DNA of 64,000 nucleotides from Endobacterium cereale. GTDB lineage: Bacteria; Pseudomonadota; Alphaproteobacteria; Rhizobiales; Rhizobiaceae. The notes below the pieces were generated by a model. That model saw only the letters and a program-made list of their open reading frames with translations, searched no databases and was not told where the DNA came from. The position numbers and the translations under genes are program-made. Where the stretch lies: positions 1 to 64,000 of the forward strand of contig NZ_WIXI01000035.1 of assembly GCF_009617585.1 (NCBI RefSeq). Direction: 5' to 3'. How positions within the stretch are numbered: position 1 is the stretch's first letter; each line of letters opens with the position of its first letter. Shown here piece after piece: positions 26,580 through 36,679 of this stretch.

Positions 26580-27506
26580 ATGGCTGAAATCACCGCTGCA
26601 CTGGTGAAGGAACTGCGCGAAAAGTCTGGCGCAGGCATGATGGACTGCAAGAAGGCGCTGACCGAAAACAACGGCGACATCGAAGCAGCAATCGACTGGC
26701 TGCGCGCCAAGGGCATCGCCAAGGCCGACAAGAAGTCGGGCCGTACGGCTGCTGAAGGCCTGATCGGCGTTGCATCGAACGGCACCAAGGCTGTTGTCGT
26801 CGAAGTCAACTCCGAAACCGACTTCGTTGCCCGTAACGACGCTTTCCAGACCATGGTTCGCGGCATTGCCGACGTGGCTCTGACCACCGACGGCACTGTT
26901 GAAGCCGTTTCGGCTGCTAACTACCCGGCAACCGGCAAGTCGGTCACCGACACCATCAAGGACGCCGTTGCCACCATCGGCGAAAACATGAACCTGCGTC
27001 GTTCGGCGGCTCTCGAAGTCGAAGACGGCGTTGTTGCGACCTACATCCACAATGCTGCTGCGGACCGTCTCGGCAAGCTCGGCGTTCTGGTTGCCCTGAA
27101 GTCGACCGGCGACAAGGATGCCCTGAGCGCCATCGGCCGCCAGGTTGCCATGCACATTGCTGCAACGGCTCCGCTCGCCATCCGTTCGGAAGAAGTCGAT
27201 GCTGCTGTCGCCGAGCGCGAACGCAACGTCTTCATCGAACAGTCGCGCGAATCCGGCAAGCCGGAAGCCATCATCGAAAAGATGGTCGAAGGCCGCATGC
27301 GCAAGTTCTTCGAAGAAGTTGCCCTTCTGTCGCAGGCTTTCGTCATCAACCCTGACATGACTGTCGGCGAAGCTGTCAAGGCTGCCGAAAAGGAAGTCGG
27401 CGCTCCGATCGAAGTCACCGGCATGGCCCGCCTTCTGCTCGGCGACGGCATCGAAAAGGAAGAGACCGACTTCGCAGCGGAAGTCGCAGCCGTTTCCAAG
27501 GGCTGA
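26580..27506 (+). CDS. tsf: Elongation factor Ts
   Basis: A 308-residue guanine-nucleotide exchange factor for EF-Tu. The N-terminal UBA-like part ([22 protein letters not shown]) is followed by the TDFVARN motif ([12 protein letters not shown]), which inserts into EF-Tu, and two dimerisation subdomains. AGAGG upstream of ATG 26580 fixes the start; the 19 open codons before it have no ribosome site. Strongly biased codons match rpsB. Confidence 0.98.
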   Translation: MAEITAALVKELREKSGAGMMDCKKALTENNGDIEAAIDWLRAKGIAKADKKSGRTAAEGLIGVASNGTKAVVVEVNSETDFVARNDAFQTMVRGIADVALTTDGTVEAVSAANYPATGKSVTDTIKDAVATIGENMNLRRSAALEVEDGVVATYIHNAAADRLGKLGVLVALKSTGDKDALSAIGRQVAMHIAATAPLAIRSEEVDAAVAERERNVFIEQSRESGKPEAIIEKMVEGRMRKFFEEVALLSQAFVINPDMTVGEAVKAAEKEVGAPIEVTGMARLLLGDGIEKEETDFAAEVAAVSKG

Positions 27507-27532
27507 TAACTTTATACAATATCAATAATCAC

Positions 27533-27562
27533 AAGGGCATCGCGTGACAACGCGATGCCCTT
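27533..27562 (+). terminator. Hairpin after tsf
   Basis: A perfect 13-bp stem (AAGGGCATCGCGT and complement, GACA loop) lies 27 bp past the tsf stop. The T-run is only TT, so termination efficiency is uncertain; it sits in the 97-bp gap before pyrH. Confidence 0.7.
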
Positions 27563-27603
27563 CGTGTATCCGGCTTGGCGGTGCGAGCCTCGAAGGAGTA
27601 TCC

Positions 27604-28326
27604 ATGTCTTCCCAGCCAATTTATAAACGTGTGCTTTTGAAAGTGTCCGGCGAAGCCCTGATGGGCAGCCAGGGTTTTGGCATTGACGTGACAGTCGCGG
27701 ATCGTATCGCGGCAGATATCGCCGACGCGCGCCGGATGGGCGTCGATGTCGGTATCGTTGTCGGTGGCGGCAATATTTTTCGCGGCGTGGCCGTAGCCTC
27801 CAAGGGCGGCGACCGGGTCACCGGCGACCATATGGGCATGCTCGGAACCGTCATCAACGCGCTGGCGCTGGCGACCTCGCTGCGCAAGCTCGGCGTCGAT
27901 ACGGTGGTTCTTTCGGCCATTTCCATGCCGGAGATCTGTGAAAGCTTCTCGCAGCGTCAGGCGCTGCATCACCTGTCGCAGGGCAGGGTGGTGATCTTTG
28001 CCGGCGGTACCGGCAACCCGTTCTTCACGACCGATAGTGCCGGCGCTCTGCGTGCGGCCGAAATCGGTGCGGAAGCGCTGTTTAAGGGCACCCAGGTTGA
28101 CGGTATCTATACCGCTGACCCGAAGAAGGATCCGACCGCGACCCGCTTCGACACGCTGACCCATGCGGAAGTGCTGGAAAAAGGTCTTGCGGTGATGGAT
28201 GTTACGGCTGTTGCGCTTGCGCAGGAGAACACGATCCCGATTATCGTCTTCTCGATCCACGAACGCGGCGGTTTCGCGGAAATCCTGACCGGCGGTGGTC
28301 TCAAAACCATCGTTTCAGACAATTGA
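27604..28326 (+). CDS. pyrH: Uridylate kinase
   Basis: A 240-residue hexameric UMP kinase (UMP + ATP to UDP + ADP) in pyrimidine synthesis. It is an amino-acid-kinase fold protein with YKRVLLKVSGEALMG, the VVGGGNIFRG phosphate loop, FAGGTGNPFFTTDSAGALRA and the C-terminal IIVFSIHERGG. AAGGAG seven nucleotides before ATG 27604 sets the start. A short hairpin (28334-28360) separates it from frr, with which it is nearly always paired. Confidence 0.98.
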   Translation: MSSQPIYKRVLLKVSGEALMGSQGFGIDVTVADRIAADIADARRMGVDVGIVVGGGNIFRGVAVASKGGDRVTGDHMGMLGTVINALALATSLRKLGVDTVVLSAISMPEICESFSQRQALHHLSQGRVVIFAGGTGNPFFTTDSAGALRAAEIGAEALFKGTQVDGIYTADPKKDPTATRFDTLTHAEVLEKGLAVMDVTAVALAQENTIPIIVFSIHERGGFAEILTGGGLKTIVSDN

Positions 28327-28333
28327 TCCCAAT

Positions 28334-28360
28334 AGGCCCGCGCGAGATCGCAGCGGGCCT
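28334..28360 (+). other. Hairpin between pyrH and frr
   Basis: The 8-bp stem AGGCCCGC/GCGGGCCT has an 11-nt loop and is followed by CAAAAC rather than T residues. It is more likely a stability or processing element than a full terminator. Confidence 0.5.
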
Positions 28361-28383
28361 CAAAACAAACTACGGAGTGTAAG

Positions 28384-28944
28384 ATGAGCGGTGCCATCGA
28401 TCTCAACGACATCAAGCGTCGCATGGACGGCGCTGTATCGGCCTTCAAGAGCGACATTGCCTCGCTGCGCACGGGCCGCGCTTCTGCCAACATTCTCGAC
28501 CCTGTGACGGTTGAAGCCTATGGTTCGCGCGTTCCGCTCAACCAGGTTGCCAACATCACCGTTCCCGAGCCGCGCATGCTCGGCGTGTCCATCTGGGACA
28601 AGTCGATGGTCAACGCTGTCGACCGTGCTATCCGCGAATCGAATCTCGGCCTCAACCCGATCATGGACGGTCAGAACCTTCGTATTCCGCTGCCGGAACT
28701 CAACGAAGAGCGCCGCAAGTCTCTGGTGAAGGTCGCTCATGACTATACCGAGAAGAGCAAGGTCGCCGTTCGCAACGTTCGTCGTGACGGCATGGACGCC
28801 TTGAAGAAGGCTGAAAAGGACGGCGATATCGGTCAGGACGACAGCCGCGCGCAGTCTGAAAAAATCCAGAAGATGACAGACGATGCGATTTCCGAACTGG
28901 ACCGCTTGCTTGCGGAGAAGGAAAAGGAAATCATGCAGGTTTAA
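28384..28944 (+). CDS. frr: Ribosome recycling factor
   Basis: A 186-residue RRF that splits post-termination ribosomes together with EF-G. It shows the domain I helices and RTGRAS motif ([17 protein letters not shown]), the [12 protein letters not shown] region, and the C-terminal helix ending [18 protein letters not shown]. Length is standard. GGAG precedes ATG 28384. uppS begins 48 bp downstream without a terminator, so frr marks the link between the translation genes and the envelope genes. Confidence 0.98.
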   Translation: MSGAIDLNDIKRRMDGAVSAFKSDIASLRTGRASANILDPVTVEAYGSRVPLNQVANITVPEPRMLGVSIWDKSMVNAVDRAIRESNLGLNPIMDGQNLRIPLPELNEERRKSLVKVAHDYTEKSKVAVRNVRRDGMDALKKAEKDGDIGQDDSRAQSEKIQKMTDDAISELDRLLAEKEKEIMQV

Positions 28945-28992
28945 GGCCTGCATGATTGCCCGCTGATCGCTGTCATAAACGTCGGACCGAAA

Positions 28993-29736
28993 ATGGTGAA
29001 ACCTGATCTAACCGTGATCCCGAAGCATGTTGCCATCATCATGGATGGCAATGGTCGCTGGGCAAACCAGCGCGGCCTGCCGCGCACGATCGGGCACACC
29101 AAGGGCGTCGAGGCGGTGCGTGAGGCCGTCAAGGCAGCGGGCGAGGCGGGTGTCGAGTACCTGACGCTTTTCGCCTTCTCTTCGGAGAACTGGAGCCGGC
29201 CGGAAACCGAGGTGACCGATTTGCTCGGCCTGATGCGGCGCTTCATTCGCCGCGATCTGGCCGAATTGCATCGTTCGAATGTCCGCATCCGCATTATCGG
29301 GGATCGCCGCAATCTTCAGGGCGATCTGCTGCCGATGCTGCTTGAAGCGGAAGAAACGACGCGCGCCAACAGTGGCCTGACTCTGGTGATCGCTTTCAAT
29401 TATGGGTCACGCAACGAGATCCTGCGCGTGATCGAACGTCTCGCGGTCGATGTTGCGGCTGGCCTGTTGAGGCCGGAAGATATTGATGCCGCCATGATCG
29501 ATGGGCGGCTCGATACGGCCGGCATTCCGGATCCGGATCTGATCATTCGCACGAGCGGTGAGGAGCGTCTTTCCAATTTCCTGCTGTGGCAGGCTGCCTA
29601 TTCGGAGTTTCTTTTCATCCCCGATTTTTGGCCTGACTTCGATCGACAGATGTTTTTTGACGCGTTGAAAACCTATGCCGCGCGCGAGCGGCGTTTCGGC
29701 GGCTTGACGACCAAGCCTGCCGCGGTTGCCGGCTGA
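28993..29736 (+). CDS. uppS: Undecaprenyl diphosphate synthase (isoprenyl transferase)
   Basis: A cis-prenyltransferase that extends farnesyl-PP with isopentenyl-PP to the C55 carrier lipid for peptidoglycan and LPS. The 247 residues contain [10 protein letters not shown] with catalytic D18, [14 protein letters not shown], and the C-terminal [21 protein letters not shown] with DFWPDF. Cytosolic, membrane-associated. Its stop overlaps the cdsA start (TGATG). Confidence 0.97.
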   Translation: MVKPDLTVIPKHVAIIMDGNGRWANQRGLPRTIGHTKGVEAVREAVKAAGEAGVEYLTLFAFSSENWSRPETEVTDLLGLMRRFIRRDLAELHRSNVRIRIIGDRRNLQGDLLPMLLEAEETTRANSGLTLVIAFNYGSRNEILRVIERLAVDVAAGLLRPEDIDAAMIDGRLDTAGIPDPDLIIRTSGEERLSNFLLWQAAYSEFLFIPDFWPDFDRQMFFDALKTYAARERRFGGLTTKPAAVAG

Positions 29737-30569
29737 TGGCCAGCGAACTGCGCAAGCGTACGATCTCGGCGATCGTCATGGCTGCCGTCACCTTGGCAGC
29801 GACCTGGTACGGCGGTACGCCATTCAGGTTGTTTGCAGCCGGGATGTCGCTGCTGATCTATTACGAATGGTCGAAGATGACGCGCCTGCCGGAGGTTGAC
29901 CTGCGTGGTGATGCCTTCGGCTGGGTCGCCGTCGTTTGTATCGCCGCCAATCTTGCGTTTGGTGACGTCAGCCTGGGAGCGCCGCTTCTGGGTGGTTTCG
30001 TGATTACGGCGCTTCTGCTGAAGTTTTTGCGACGTGGCAGTGGCTGGATGCCGGGTGGCGTGCTTTATGCGGGCTTGAGCGGCATTTCCCTGGCCGCGAT
30101 CCGCGGTGGTGACCAGTTCGGCTTTATGGCGACCTTGTTCCTGTTCGCCGTCGTCTGGGGTACGGATATCCTTGCCTATTTTTTCGGTCGCTCCATTGGT
30201 GGCCCAAAACTCGCGCCGCGCATCTCTCCCGGCAAGACCTGGTCAGGCGCAATCGGCGGCACTGTTTCGGGCGTCGTGCTCGGAAGCGTGCTCACTCTTT
30301 CCTTTTTTTCGCAGATTTCTCCTCGCACCGTGATGTTGGCACTGGCTCTGTCGGTGGCAAGCCAGATTGGTGACCTTTTCGAATCCTTCATCAAGCGCCG
30401 CTTCGGCGTAAAGGACTCCAGCCATCTTATCCCCGGACACGGCGGCGTGATGGATCGTGTTGACGGTCTCGTTTTTGCCTGTTTCACGGCGTTTCTGCTG
30501 GCCATGGCTCACGCTGCCTGGACGGGATATGGCGAAACATCGGTTGCCGGTTTCCTCTTCGGTCTGTAA
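29736..30569 (+). CDS. cdsA: Phosphatidate cytidylyltransferase
   Basis: A 277-residue inner-membrane enzyme that makes CDP-diacylglycerol from phosphatidate and CTP for phospholipid synthesis. It has about seven to eight hydrophobic segments and the CDS signature near the C-terminus (SQIGDLFESFIKRRFGVKDSSHLIPGHGG, ending in MDRVDG) with the catalytic Asp. WGTDILAYFFGRSIGGPKLAPRISPGKTW is also conserved. It starts at the last base of the uppS stop, so translation is coupled. Confidence 0.97.
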   Translation: MASELRKRTISAIVMAAVTLAATWYGGTPFRLFAAGMSLLIYYEWSKMTRLPEVDLRGDAFGWVAVVCIAANLAFGDVSLGAPLLGGFVITALLLKFLRRGSGWMPGGVLYAGLSGISLAAIRGGDQFGFMATLFLFAVVWGTDILAYFFGRSIGGPKLAPRISPGKTWSGAIGGTVSGVVLGSVLTLSFFSQISPRTVMLALALSVASQIGDLFESFIKRRFGVKDSSHLIPGHGGVMDRVDGLVFACFTAFLLAMAHAAWTGYGETSVAGFLFGL

Positions 30570-30629
30570 GGCCGTTCTGAAAGCGTGAATTCAGGCACAT
30601 AAATCAGGGCAGGGAGCCGGTTAAGCAGG

Positions 30630-31766
30630 ATGGATGGCGTAATGGCAGTTTTCGGCGTGCTGACCGGGTACATAATCCCGTTTATTCTTGTCCTCTCGGT
30701 GCTCGTTTTCGTTCATGAAATGGGTCACTACCTGGTTGGTCGCTGGAGCGGCATTCGGGTTCTGGCATTTTCAGTCGGTTTCGGGCCGGAACTGATCGGT
30801 TATACCGACGGCCATGGGACACGCTGGAAAATTTCGGCAATCCCCCTCGGCGGCTATGTGAAATTCTACGGCGACGAGGATGCGGCCAGCATGCCGGGCG
30901 CCGATGCGCTTGCCGGCATGAGCGAGGCGGAGCGAGGCCAGACGCTGGCCGGCGCAAAGCTGTGGAAAAGAGCGGCGACTGTCGCCGCCGGGCCGATCGC
31001 CAACTTTATTCTCGCCATCGCCATTTTTGCAGTCTTGTTCAGTGTCTACGGCAAGATTGTCGCAGATCCGGTCGTGGCGGAAGTCCGGCCCGATAGCGCC
31101 GCACAGGTCGCTGGCGTCACCGTCGGCGACAGGCTGGTCGCCCTCGATGGCCATGAGGTTTCGACGTTCGACGAGGTGCGCCGCTACGTGAGTATCCGCC
31201 CGCTCGTGCCGATTATCGTGACCGTGGAGCGAGAAGGGTCGCGACTCGATTTGCCGATGGTTCCCAAGCGCGAAGAGATTACGGACCAGTTCGGCAACAA
31301 GGTGGAACTGGGCCTGATCGGCATCGTCACCAATGAGCAGCGTGGCAATTTTCGCGTACAGCAGTTTTCTCCAGGCGCCGCGGTGATCGAAGGCTTCAAG
31401 GAGACCGGTAATATCATCACCGGCACCGGGCGTTATATCGCCAATATTTTTGCCGGTCGCATGCGTGCCGATCAGATCGGCGGGCCGATCCGAATCGCTG
31501 AAACGACCGGGCAGATGGCGACGCTCGGGTTTGTCGCCGTGCTGAATTTTGCAGCGGTTATCTCCGTATCTCTGGGGTTGATGAATTTGTTGCCTGTTCC
31601 GGTGCTTGACGGTGGCCACTTGCTGCTTTACGCGCTTGAGGCACTAAGGGGACGTCCTCTGAATGCGCGGGTTCAGGAGATCGTCTTCAGGCTTGGCTTT
31701 GCGCTGATTCTGACGCTGATGGTGTTCGCCACTTGGAATGACACGATCGGAAGGTGGATCGGTTAA
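30630..31766 (+). CDS. rseP: RIP metalloprotease RseP (site-2 protease)
   Basis: A 378-residue intramembrane zinc metalloprotease that cleaves anti-sigma factors and signal-peptide remnants. The zinc motif H29-E30-M31-G32-H33 lies in the first membrane helix. A PDZ domain spans about residues 120-220 (VVAEVRPDSAAQVAGVTVGDRLVALDG), and the C-terminal zinc ligand is in PVPVLDGGHLLLY. Length fits a one-PDZ alphaproteobacterial form, compared with two PDZ domains in E. coli. ATG 30630 is used; ATG four codons later is an alternative. It sits between cdsA and bamA, the standard order. Confidence 0.96.
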   Translation: MDGVMAVFGVLTGYIIPFILVLSVLVFVHEMGHYLVGRWSGIRVLAFSVGFGPELIGYTDGHGTRWKISAIPLGGYVKFYGDEDAASMPGADALAGMSEAERGQTLAGAKLWKRAATVAAGPIANFILAIAIFAVLFSVYGKIVADPVVAEVRPDSAAQVAGVTVGDRLVALDGHEVSTFDEVRRYVSIRPLVPIIVTVEREGSRLDLPMVPKREEITDQFGNKVELGLIGIVTNEQRGNFRVQQFSPGAAVIEGFKETGNIITGTGRYIANIFAGRMRADQIGGPIRIAETTGQMATLGFVAVLNFAAVISVSLGLMNLLPVPVLDGGHLLLYALEALRGRPLNARVQEIVFRLGFALILTLMVFATWNDTIGRWIG

Positions 31767-31962
31767 GTGTTTCATAACGGTGCGGAAACCGTTTATTTAC
31801 CCTGTTTGCAGGTGCGCGTGGCGATTGAGCCACGCCTGCGAAGGAAGTAAATAGAAATTAACGCAATGCCTTGCTTGTAGGACAAAAGAAGGTAAAACGA
31901 CACACGTGGCCGGAGTCGGGTGTCTCCCGTCGAGGGACAACGGAAAAAGGTATGAAGTGAAT

Positions 31963-34293
31963 ATGAAAGCTGGTTCAAAGTTTTTGAACGCAGTGTCGGC
32001 GTTTGCGCTGTCTGCTAGTGTTGTCGCATCGGGTGCGGGTGTCGTTGTACTTGCCTCTGCTCCGATTGCTCAGGCCGCTACCATCCAGCGGGTGGACGTC
32101 CGCGGTGCGCAGCGCGCCGGTGAGGAGGCTGTTCGCTCCAACATCACCATTCGTCCGGGTGTTAGCTTCTCCGAGGCTGACATCGATGAATCGGTGAAGC
32201 GTCTGTATTCCACAGGTTATTTTTCCGACGTTCGGATCAGTGTTTCCGGTCGTTCGCTGGTTGTGACCGTTAACGAGAACCAGCTCGTCAACCAGGTCGT
32301 TTTCAACGGCAATCGCAAGATCAAGGATGACAAGCTGGCGGGTGCCGTGCAGACGCAGCCGCTCGGTCCTTACAGCGATGCCCTGCTGTCGTCTGATGTG
32401 GAGCGCCTCAAGGAAGCCTATTCGGCGACCGGCCGCAGTGACGTCGAAATTACCACGCAGGTCGTTCCGGTTGGTCAGGGTCGCGTCAATATCGCGTTCC
32501 AGATCAATGAAGGCGACCGCACCAAGATCGACTCGATCAACTTCGTCGGCAACCAGGCTTACGGCAACCGCCGTCTGCGTGACGTTATCGCCACGAAGGA
32601 ATCCGGTCCGCTCTCGTTCCTCACCCGCAAGGATGTCTATAACGACGACAAGCGCCGTGCGGACGAAGAGGCTCTGCGCCAGTTCTATTACAACCACGGT
32701 TACGCCGACTTCCGTGTCGTGTCTTCGGATGCTGCTCTGGACGAGTCGAAGAACGCCTACACGGTCAACTTCACCGTCGAAGAAGGTCAGCGCTACACGT
32801 TTGGTGATGTTCGCGTCGAATCGACGGTTGATGGCATCAATGCCGAAGACCTGCAGGGTCTTGTCGAAACGAAGTCCGGCGACACCTACAGTGCCAAGGA
32901 CATCCAGAAGTCCATGGAAGCCATTTCTGAGCGTGTCGCTGCTGCGGGTTACCCGTTTGCACGTGTTACGCCGCGCGGTGACCGTAACTTCCAGAACAAC
33001 ACGATCGGCGTTTCGTACCTCGTCGATCAGGGCGAGCGCGCCTATGTCGAGCGCATCGAAGTTCGCGGCAATACCCGTACGCGTGACTATGTTATCCGTC
33101 GCGAGTTTGATATCAGCGAAGGCGACGCCTTCAACCAGACCATGATCACGCGCGCCAAGCGTCGTCTCGAGGCTCTGGGCTATTTCGGCAAGGTCAACAT
33201 CTCGACCACGCAGGGTACGTCTGCCGACCGCGTCATCATCGTTGTTGATGTCGAGGATCAGTCGACCGGTTCGTTCGGTATCGGCGTCGGTTACTCGCCG
33301 AGCAGCGACAGCGCCATTCTCGAGGCTTCGATCGAAGAAAAGAACTTCCTCGGTCGTGGTCAGTACATCCGTATCGCCGTTGGTGGCGGTCTCGATGATG
33401 CTCGCACCTACTCGCTTTCGTTCACCGAGCCCTATTTCCTCGGGTATCGTCTGGCGGCCGGTTTCGATGTGTTCAGAAGCCAGTCTTCGAGCGAAGACTA
33501 CTATGATTACAACGAGCAGGGTTTCACGCTGCGTGTGACGGCTCCGATCACCGAAGATCTGGCGACGACGTTCCGGTACACCTATAAGGAAATCGGTTAC
33601 GACGGTAACGATAATTACCTGAACAACGGTAACCTGTCTCAGCCATATATCGACATGATCAATCATGGCGATTACGTGCAGTCGTCGATTTCGCAGACGC
33701 TGACCTATAACACGGTCGACAGCATGACCCTTCCGCGTGAAGGTATTTATGCAACCGTGACGCATGAATATGCGGGTCTTGGCGGTGATTCCGAATACTA
33801 TAAGATCTATGGCCGTGCCCGTTACTTCACCCTTCTGTCTGACGAAGCCGATATCATCGGCCAGCTCTCGGCGGGTGCAGGACACGTTATCGCCACCGGC
33901 GACAAGCTGAACATTTTCGATCAGTTCACCTTCGGCGGTAAGCAGGTTCGTGGCTTCGAGAACAACGGTCTCGGTCCGCGTATGCCGAATGGCGATGCGC
34001 TCGGCGGTACCACCTACTTCAACGCTTCGGCTGAAGTCAGCATTCCCGCTCCGGGTCTGCCGGAAGATTTTGGTCTGCGTCTGAACGCCTTTGCCGATGC
34101 CGGTGTCCTTTATGGCAACGACGTTCCGGCGGCCGGCGTACGTGACGACAACTCCATCCGCGCGTCGGTTGGTGCAGGCTTGACCTGGGCTTCGCCCTTC
34201 GGTGCACTGCGCGTCGATTATGCCGTGCCGGTTGCCAAGGAAGACTACGACGAAACGCAGAACTTCCGCTTCAGCATGGCGAACCAGTTCTGA
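31963..34293 (+). CDS. bamA: Outer membrane protein assembly factor BamA
   Basis: The central Omp85 protein that inserts beta-barrel proteins in the outer membrane. The 776 residues include a signal peptide (1-38, ending PIAQAA), five POTRA domains (about 40-425; starts TIQRVDVRGAQRAGEE) and a C-terminal barrel (about 430-776) ending SMANQF with the C-terminal Phe. The substrate-exit loop motif VRGF is visible (KQVRGFENN). The start could be ATG 31963 or GTG 31957, which has better spacing from AAGG; a three-codon frame ATG-AAG-TGA overlaps the site. Codons are strongly biased, fitting high expression. Confidence 0.97.
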   Translation: MKAGSKFLNAVSAFALSASVVASGAGVVVLASAPIAQAATIQRVDVRGAQRAGEEAVRSNITIRPGVSFSEADIDESVKRLYSTGYFSDVRISVSGRSLVVTVNENQLVNQVVFNGNRKIKDDKLAGAVQTQPLGPYSDALLSSDVERLKEAYSATGRSDVEITTQVVPVGQGRVNIAFQINEGDRTKIDSINFVGNQAYGNRRLRDVIATKESGPLSFLTRKDVYNDDKRRADEEALRQFYYNHGYADFRVVSSDAALDESKNAYTVNFTVEEGQRYTFGDVRVESTVDGINAEDLQGLVETKSGDTYSAKDIQKSMEAISERVAAAGYPFARVTPRGDRNFQNNTIGVSYLVDQGERAYVERIEVRGNTRTRDYVIRREFDISEGDAFNQTMITRAKRRLEALGYFGKVNISTTQGTSADRVIIVVDVEDQSTGSFGIGVGYSPSSDSAILEASIEEKNFLGRGQYIRIAVGGGLDDARTYSLSFTEPYFLGYRLAAGFDVFRSQSSSEDYYDYNEQGFTLRVTAPITEDLATTFRYTYKEIGYDGNDNYLNNGNLSQPYIDMINHGDYVQSSISQTLTYNTVDSMTLPREGIYATVTHEYAGLGGDSEYYKIYGRARYFTLLSDEADIIGQLSAGAGHVIATGDKLNIFDQFTFGGKQVRGFENNGLGPRMPNGDALGGTTYFNASAEVSIPAPGLPEDFGLRLNAFADAGVLYGNDVPAAGVRDDNSIRASVGAGLTWASPFGALRVDYAVPVAKEDYDETQNFRFSMANQF

Positions 34294-34341
34294 TCCTTTT
34301 GGTCCAGAACGACCACATAAAATGTTCTGGAGCTGAGGCTG

Positions 34342-35406
34342 ATGGACGATAATCGATTTTTTCCGCCCCATGAGGGGGTGAGCTTGAAAGAGCTCGCCCG
34401 CCACTTGGGGGCGGAGCTTTTGGATGAGACGGCAGGCGAGCGGTTGGTCCGCTCTGTCTCGCCGGTTTTCCGCGCCAAGGCGGGTGACATCTGTTACATC
34501 CTTTCCCGCAAGAACAAGGCAGAGCTTGAAACCTGTCAGGCCTCGGCAATCCTTTGTGATGCCGGTCTGCGGTCTGCTGTCCCTGATCACATTCCAGTTC
34601 TGCTGACGCGCACGCCGCATGCCGCTTTTGCGGCGGCAGGTGCGCTGTTGCATCCGGAAGGCTTGCGCCCGTCAGCCATTACGTCTGAACCAGGCGGTAT
34701 TTCGCCTGCCGCATACGTTGATCCGACGGCACAGCTGGAAGATGGTGTGAATGTCGAGCCCATGGCCGTCATCGGCGCCGGCGCTGAAATCGGGTCCGGG
34801 ACACGGATTGGGGCAGGGGCTGTCATCGGTGCCAATGTCACGATCGGGCGTGACTGCACGATTGCGGCTGGTGCTTCCATCGTTGCGTCGATGATCGGCA
34901 ATGGTGTGATCATCCATAATGGCGCACGCATCGGCCAGGACGGTTTCGGTTATGCGCCGGGTCCACGCGGTTTCATGAAGATCGTGCAGATCGGCCGTGT
35001 GATCATTCAGGACAATGTCGAGATCGGTGCCAATACCACAATCGACCGTGGGGCCATGGACGATACCGTTATCGGTGAGGGCACGAAGATCGATAATCTC
35101 GTGCAGATTGCCCATAACGTCCGTATCGGCCGTCATTGTGGCCTTGCCTCGGGAACGGGTATTGCCGGTTCGACAACGATCGGCGACGGCGTGATGATCG
35201 GTGGTGCCTCGGGCATCAATGGTCACATAACGATTGGCGACGGCGTGCAGATCGCAGCCATGAGTGGCGTTGTCGGCGATATTCCGCCGAAGGCCAAATA
35301 TGGTGGAATTCCGGCGCGCCCCATGCCCGATTTCCTGAGAGATATTGCAGAAATCATGATGCGTTCCGATGAACGCGCAAAGAAAAGAGGAGACCGGAAT
35401 GGCTGA
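34342..35406 (+). CDS. lpxD: UDP-3-O-(3-hydroxyacyl)glucosamine N-acyltransferase
   Basis: The third enzyme of lipid A synthesis, which adds the 2-N-acyl chain from acyl-ACP. The 354 residues have the N-terminal uridine-binding domain ([28 protein letters not shown]) and a long left-handed beta-helix of hexapeptide repeats. The catalytic His is in [12 protein letters not shown], and the C-terminal helical extension ends [16 protein letters not shown] lies upstream of ATG 34342. fabZ starts eight bases before its end. Confidence 0.97.
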   Translation: MDDNRFFPPHEGVSLKELARHLGAELLDETAGERLVRSVSPVFRAKAGDICYILSRKNKAELETCQASAILCDAGLRSAVPDHIPVLLTRTPHAAFAAAGALLHPEGLRPSAITSEPGGISPAAYVDPTAQLEDGVNVEPMAVIGAGAEIGSGTRIGAGAVIGANVTIGRDCTIAAGASIVASMIGNGVIIHNGARIGQDGFGYAPGPRGFMKIVQIGRVIIQDNVEIGANTTIDRGAMDDTVIGEGTKIDNLVQIAHNVRIGRHCGLASGTGIAGSTTIGDGVMIGGASGINGHITIGDGVQIAAMSGVVGDIPPKAKYGGIPARPMPDFLRDIAEIMMRSDERAKKRGDRNG

Positions 35407-35860
35407 GGGCAACACGACCCTGGCGTCGGCAGACATCCAGCAGATCATGAAGCTCTTGCCGCACCGCTATCCCTTCCTGCTGGTGGACAAGATCATTGAG
35501 ATCGACGGCGATAATTCGGCGATCGGAATCAAGAATGTCACCGCCAACGAACCGCATTTCACCGGACATTTTCCGGACCAGCCGATCATGCCGGGCGTTC
35601 TTCTCGTGGAAGGAATGGCGCAGACGGCCGGCGCCATCTGCGCGCTGAAGGAAGGCGAAGGCGGCAATCTCGTCTACTTCATGACGATCGACAATGCCCG
35701 CTTCCGCAAGCCGGTTGTGCCGGGCGATCGCGTCGAATTCCATGTCAGCAAGCAGAAGCAGCGCGGCAACATCTGGAAGTTCCATTGCGATGCGAAGGTG
35801 GACGGAGCTGTTGTTGCTGAGGCCGATATCGGCGCGATGATCCGTCGTAAGGACGCGTGA
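35399..35860 (+). CDS. fabZ: 3-hydroxyacyl-ACP dehydratase FabZ
   Basis: A 153-residue hot-dog-fold dehydratase that makes trans-2-enoyl-ACP in fatty acid synthesis and competes with LpxA/LpxD for 3-hydroxyacyl-ACP. It has [17 protein letters not shown] and the active site [19 protein letters not shown] with catalytic H57 and E71 (LVEGMAQ). AGGAG lies upstream of ATG 35399, which is inside the end of lpxD. The stop overlaps the lpxA ATG (TGATG). Confidence 0.97.
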   Translation: MAEGNTTLASADIQQIMKLLPHRYPFLLVDKIIEIDGDNSAIGIKNVTANEPHFTGHFPDQPIMPGVLLVEGMAQTAGAICALKEGEGGNLVYFMTIDNARFRKPVVPGDRVEFHVSKQKQRGNIWKFHCDAKVDGAVVAEADIGAMIRRKDA

Positions 35861-36675
35861 TGAGCACGGTAGCAGCAAGCGCACGCATCCATCCGATGGC
35901 AGTTGTCGAGGATGGTGCGGTCATAGGCGAAAACGTTTCGATCGGCCCGTTTTGTCGGGTCGGGTCGAAGGTCGTTCTCGGCGATGACGTCGAGCTGATC
36001 TCCAATGCCGTTGTCACAGGTCGCACACAAGTTGGGCGCGGCACACGCATCTTTCCGATGGCCGTCATCGGCGGTGATCCGCAGAGCGTGCATCACGCAG
36101 GTGAAGAAACCACGCTGTTCGTTGGTGAAAACTGCACGATGCGCGAAGGTGTGACGATGAACACCGGCACAGTGGATGGCGGCGGCACGACCGTCGTTGG
36201 TGACCGTTGCCTGTTCCTGGCCAATTCACATGTCGCCCATGACTGCATTCTCGGCAATGACATCATCATGTCGAACAATGTCATGCTGGCCGGCCATGTG
36301 AAAGTTGGCGATCGCGTCATTCTCGGTGGCGGTTCCGCCGTTCACCAGTTCAGCCGTATTGGTCGTCAGGCGTTTATCGGTGGCCTGTCCGCCGTGAACT
36401 ATGACGTCATTCCTTACGGCATGCTCAATGGCAATCCCGGTCTTCTCGGTGGCCTCAACGTTGTCGGCATGACGAGAGCCGGTATCGAACGGGCGACTAT
36501 TCACAAAGTGCGCCGGGCCTACAAGGACATCTTTGAAGCCGAAGGCAATATCCGAACCAATGCTGCGGCACTTCGCGACGAGTATCTGGATTGCCCGGAA
36601 GTCATGGAGATCCTCGATTTCATCGGCGCAGACAGCGATCGTGCGATCTCGTCGCCGCATCGTGGCAAGGCCTGA
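35860..36675 (+). CDS. lpxA: UDP-N-acetylglucosamine acyltransferase
   Basis: The first step of lipid A synthesis, transfer of a 3-hydroxyacyl chain to the 3-OH of UDP-GlcNAc. The 271 residues form a hexapeptide-repeat beta-helix ([25 protein letters not shown]) with the catalytic His in [10 protein letters not shown], then a helical C-terminal domain ([18 protein letters not shown]). A GTG at 35857 is in frame, but ATG 35860 overlapping the fabZ stop is the natural start. Confidence 0.97.
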   Translation: MSTVAASARIHPMAVVEDGAVIGENVSIGPFCRVGSKVVLGDDVELISNAVVTGRTQVGRGTRIFPMAVIGGDPQSVHHAGEETTLFVGENCTMREGVTMNTGTVDGGGTTVVGDRCLFLANSHVAHDCILGNDIIMSNNVMLAGHVKVGDRVILGGGSAVHQFSRIGRQAFIGGLSAVNYDVIPYGMLNGNPGLLGGLNVVGMTRAGIERATIHKVRRAYKDIFEAEGNIRTNAAALRDEYLDCPEVMEILDFIGADSDRAISSPHRGKA

Positions 36676-36679
36676 TCTC

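Noticed and set aside
31975..34653. An 892-codon open frame on the minus strand opposite bamA and the start of lpxD.
   Set aside because: Strongly biased bamA codons leave few stops on the other strand; the product is a repetitive Asp/Arg/Val-rich sequence without domains.
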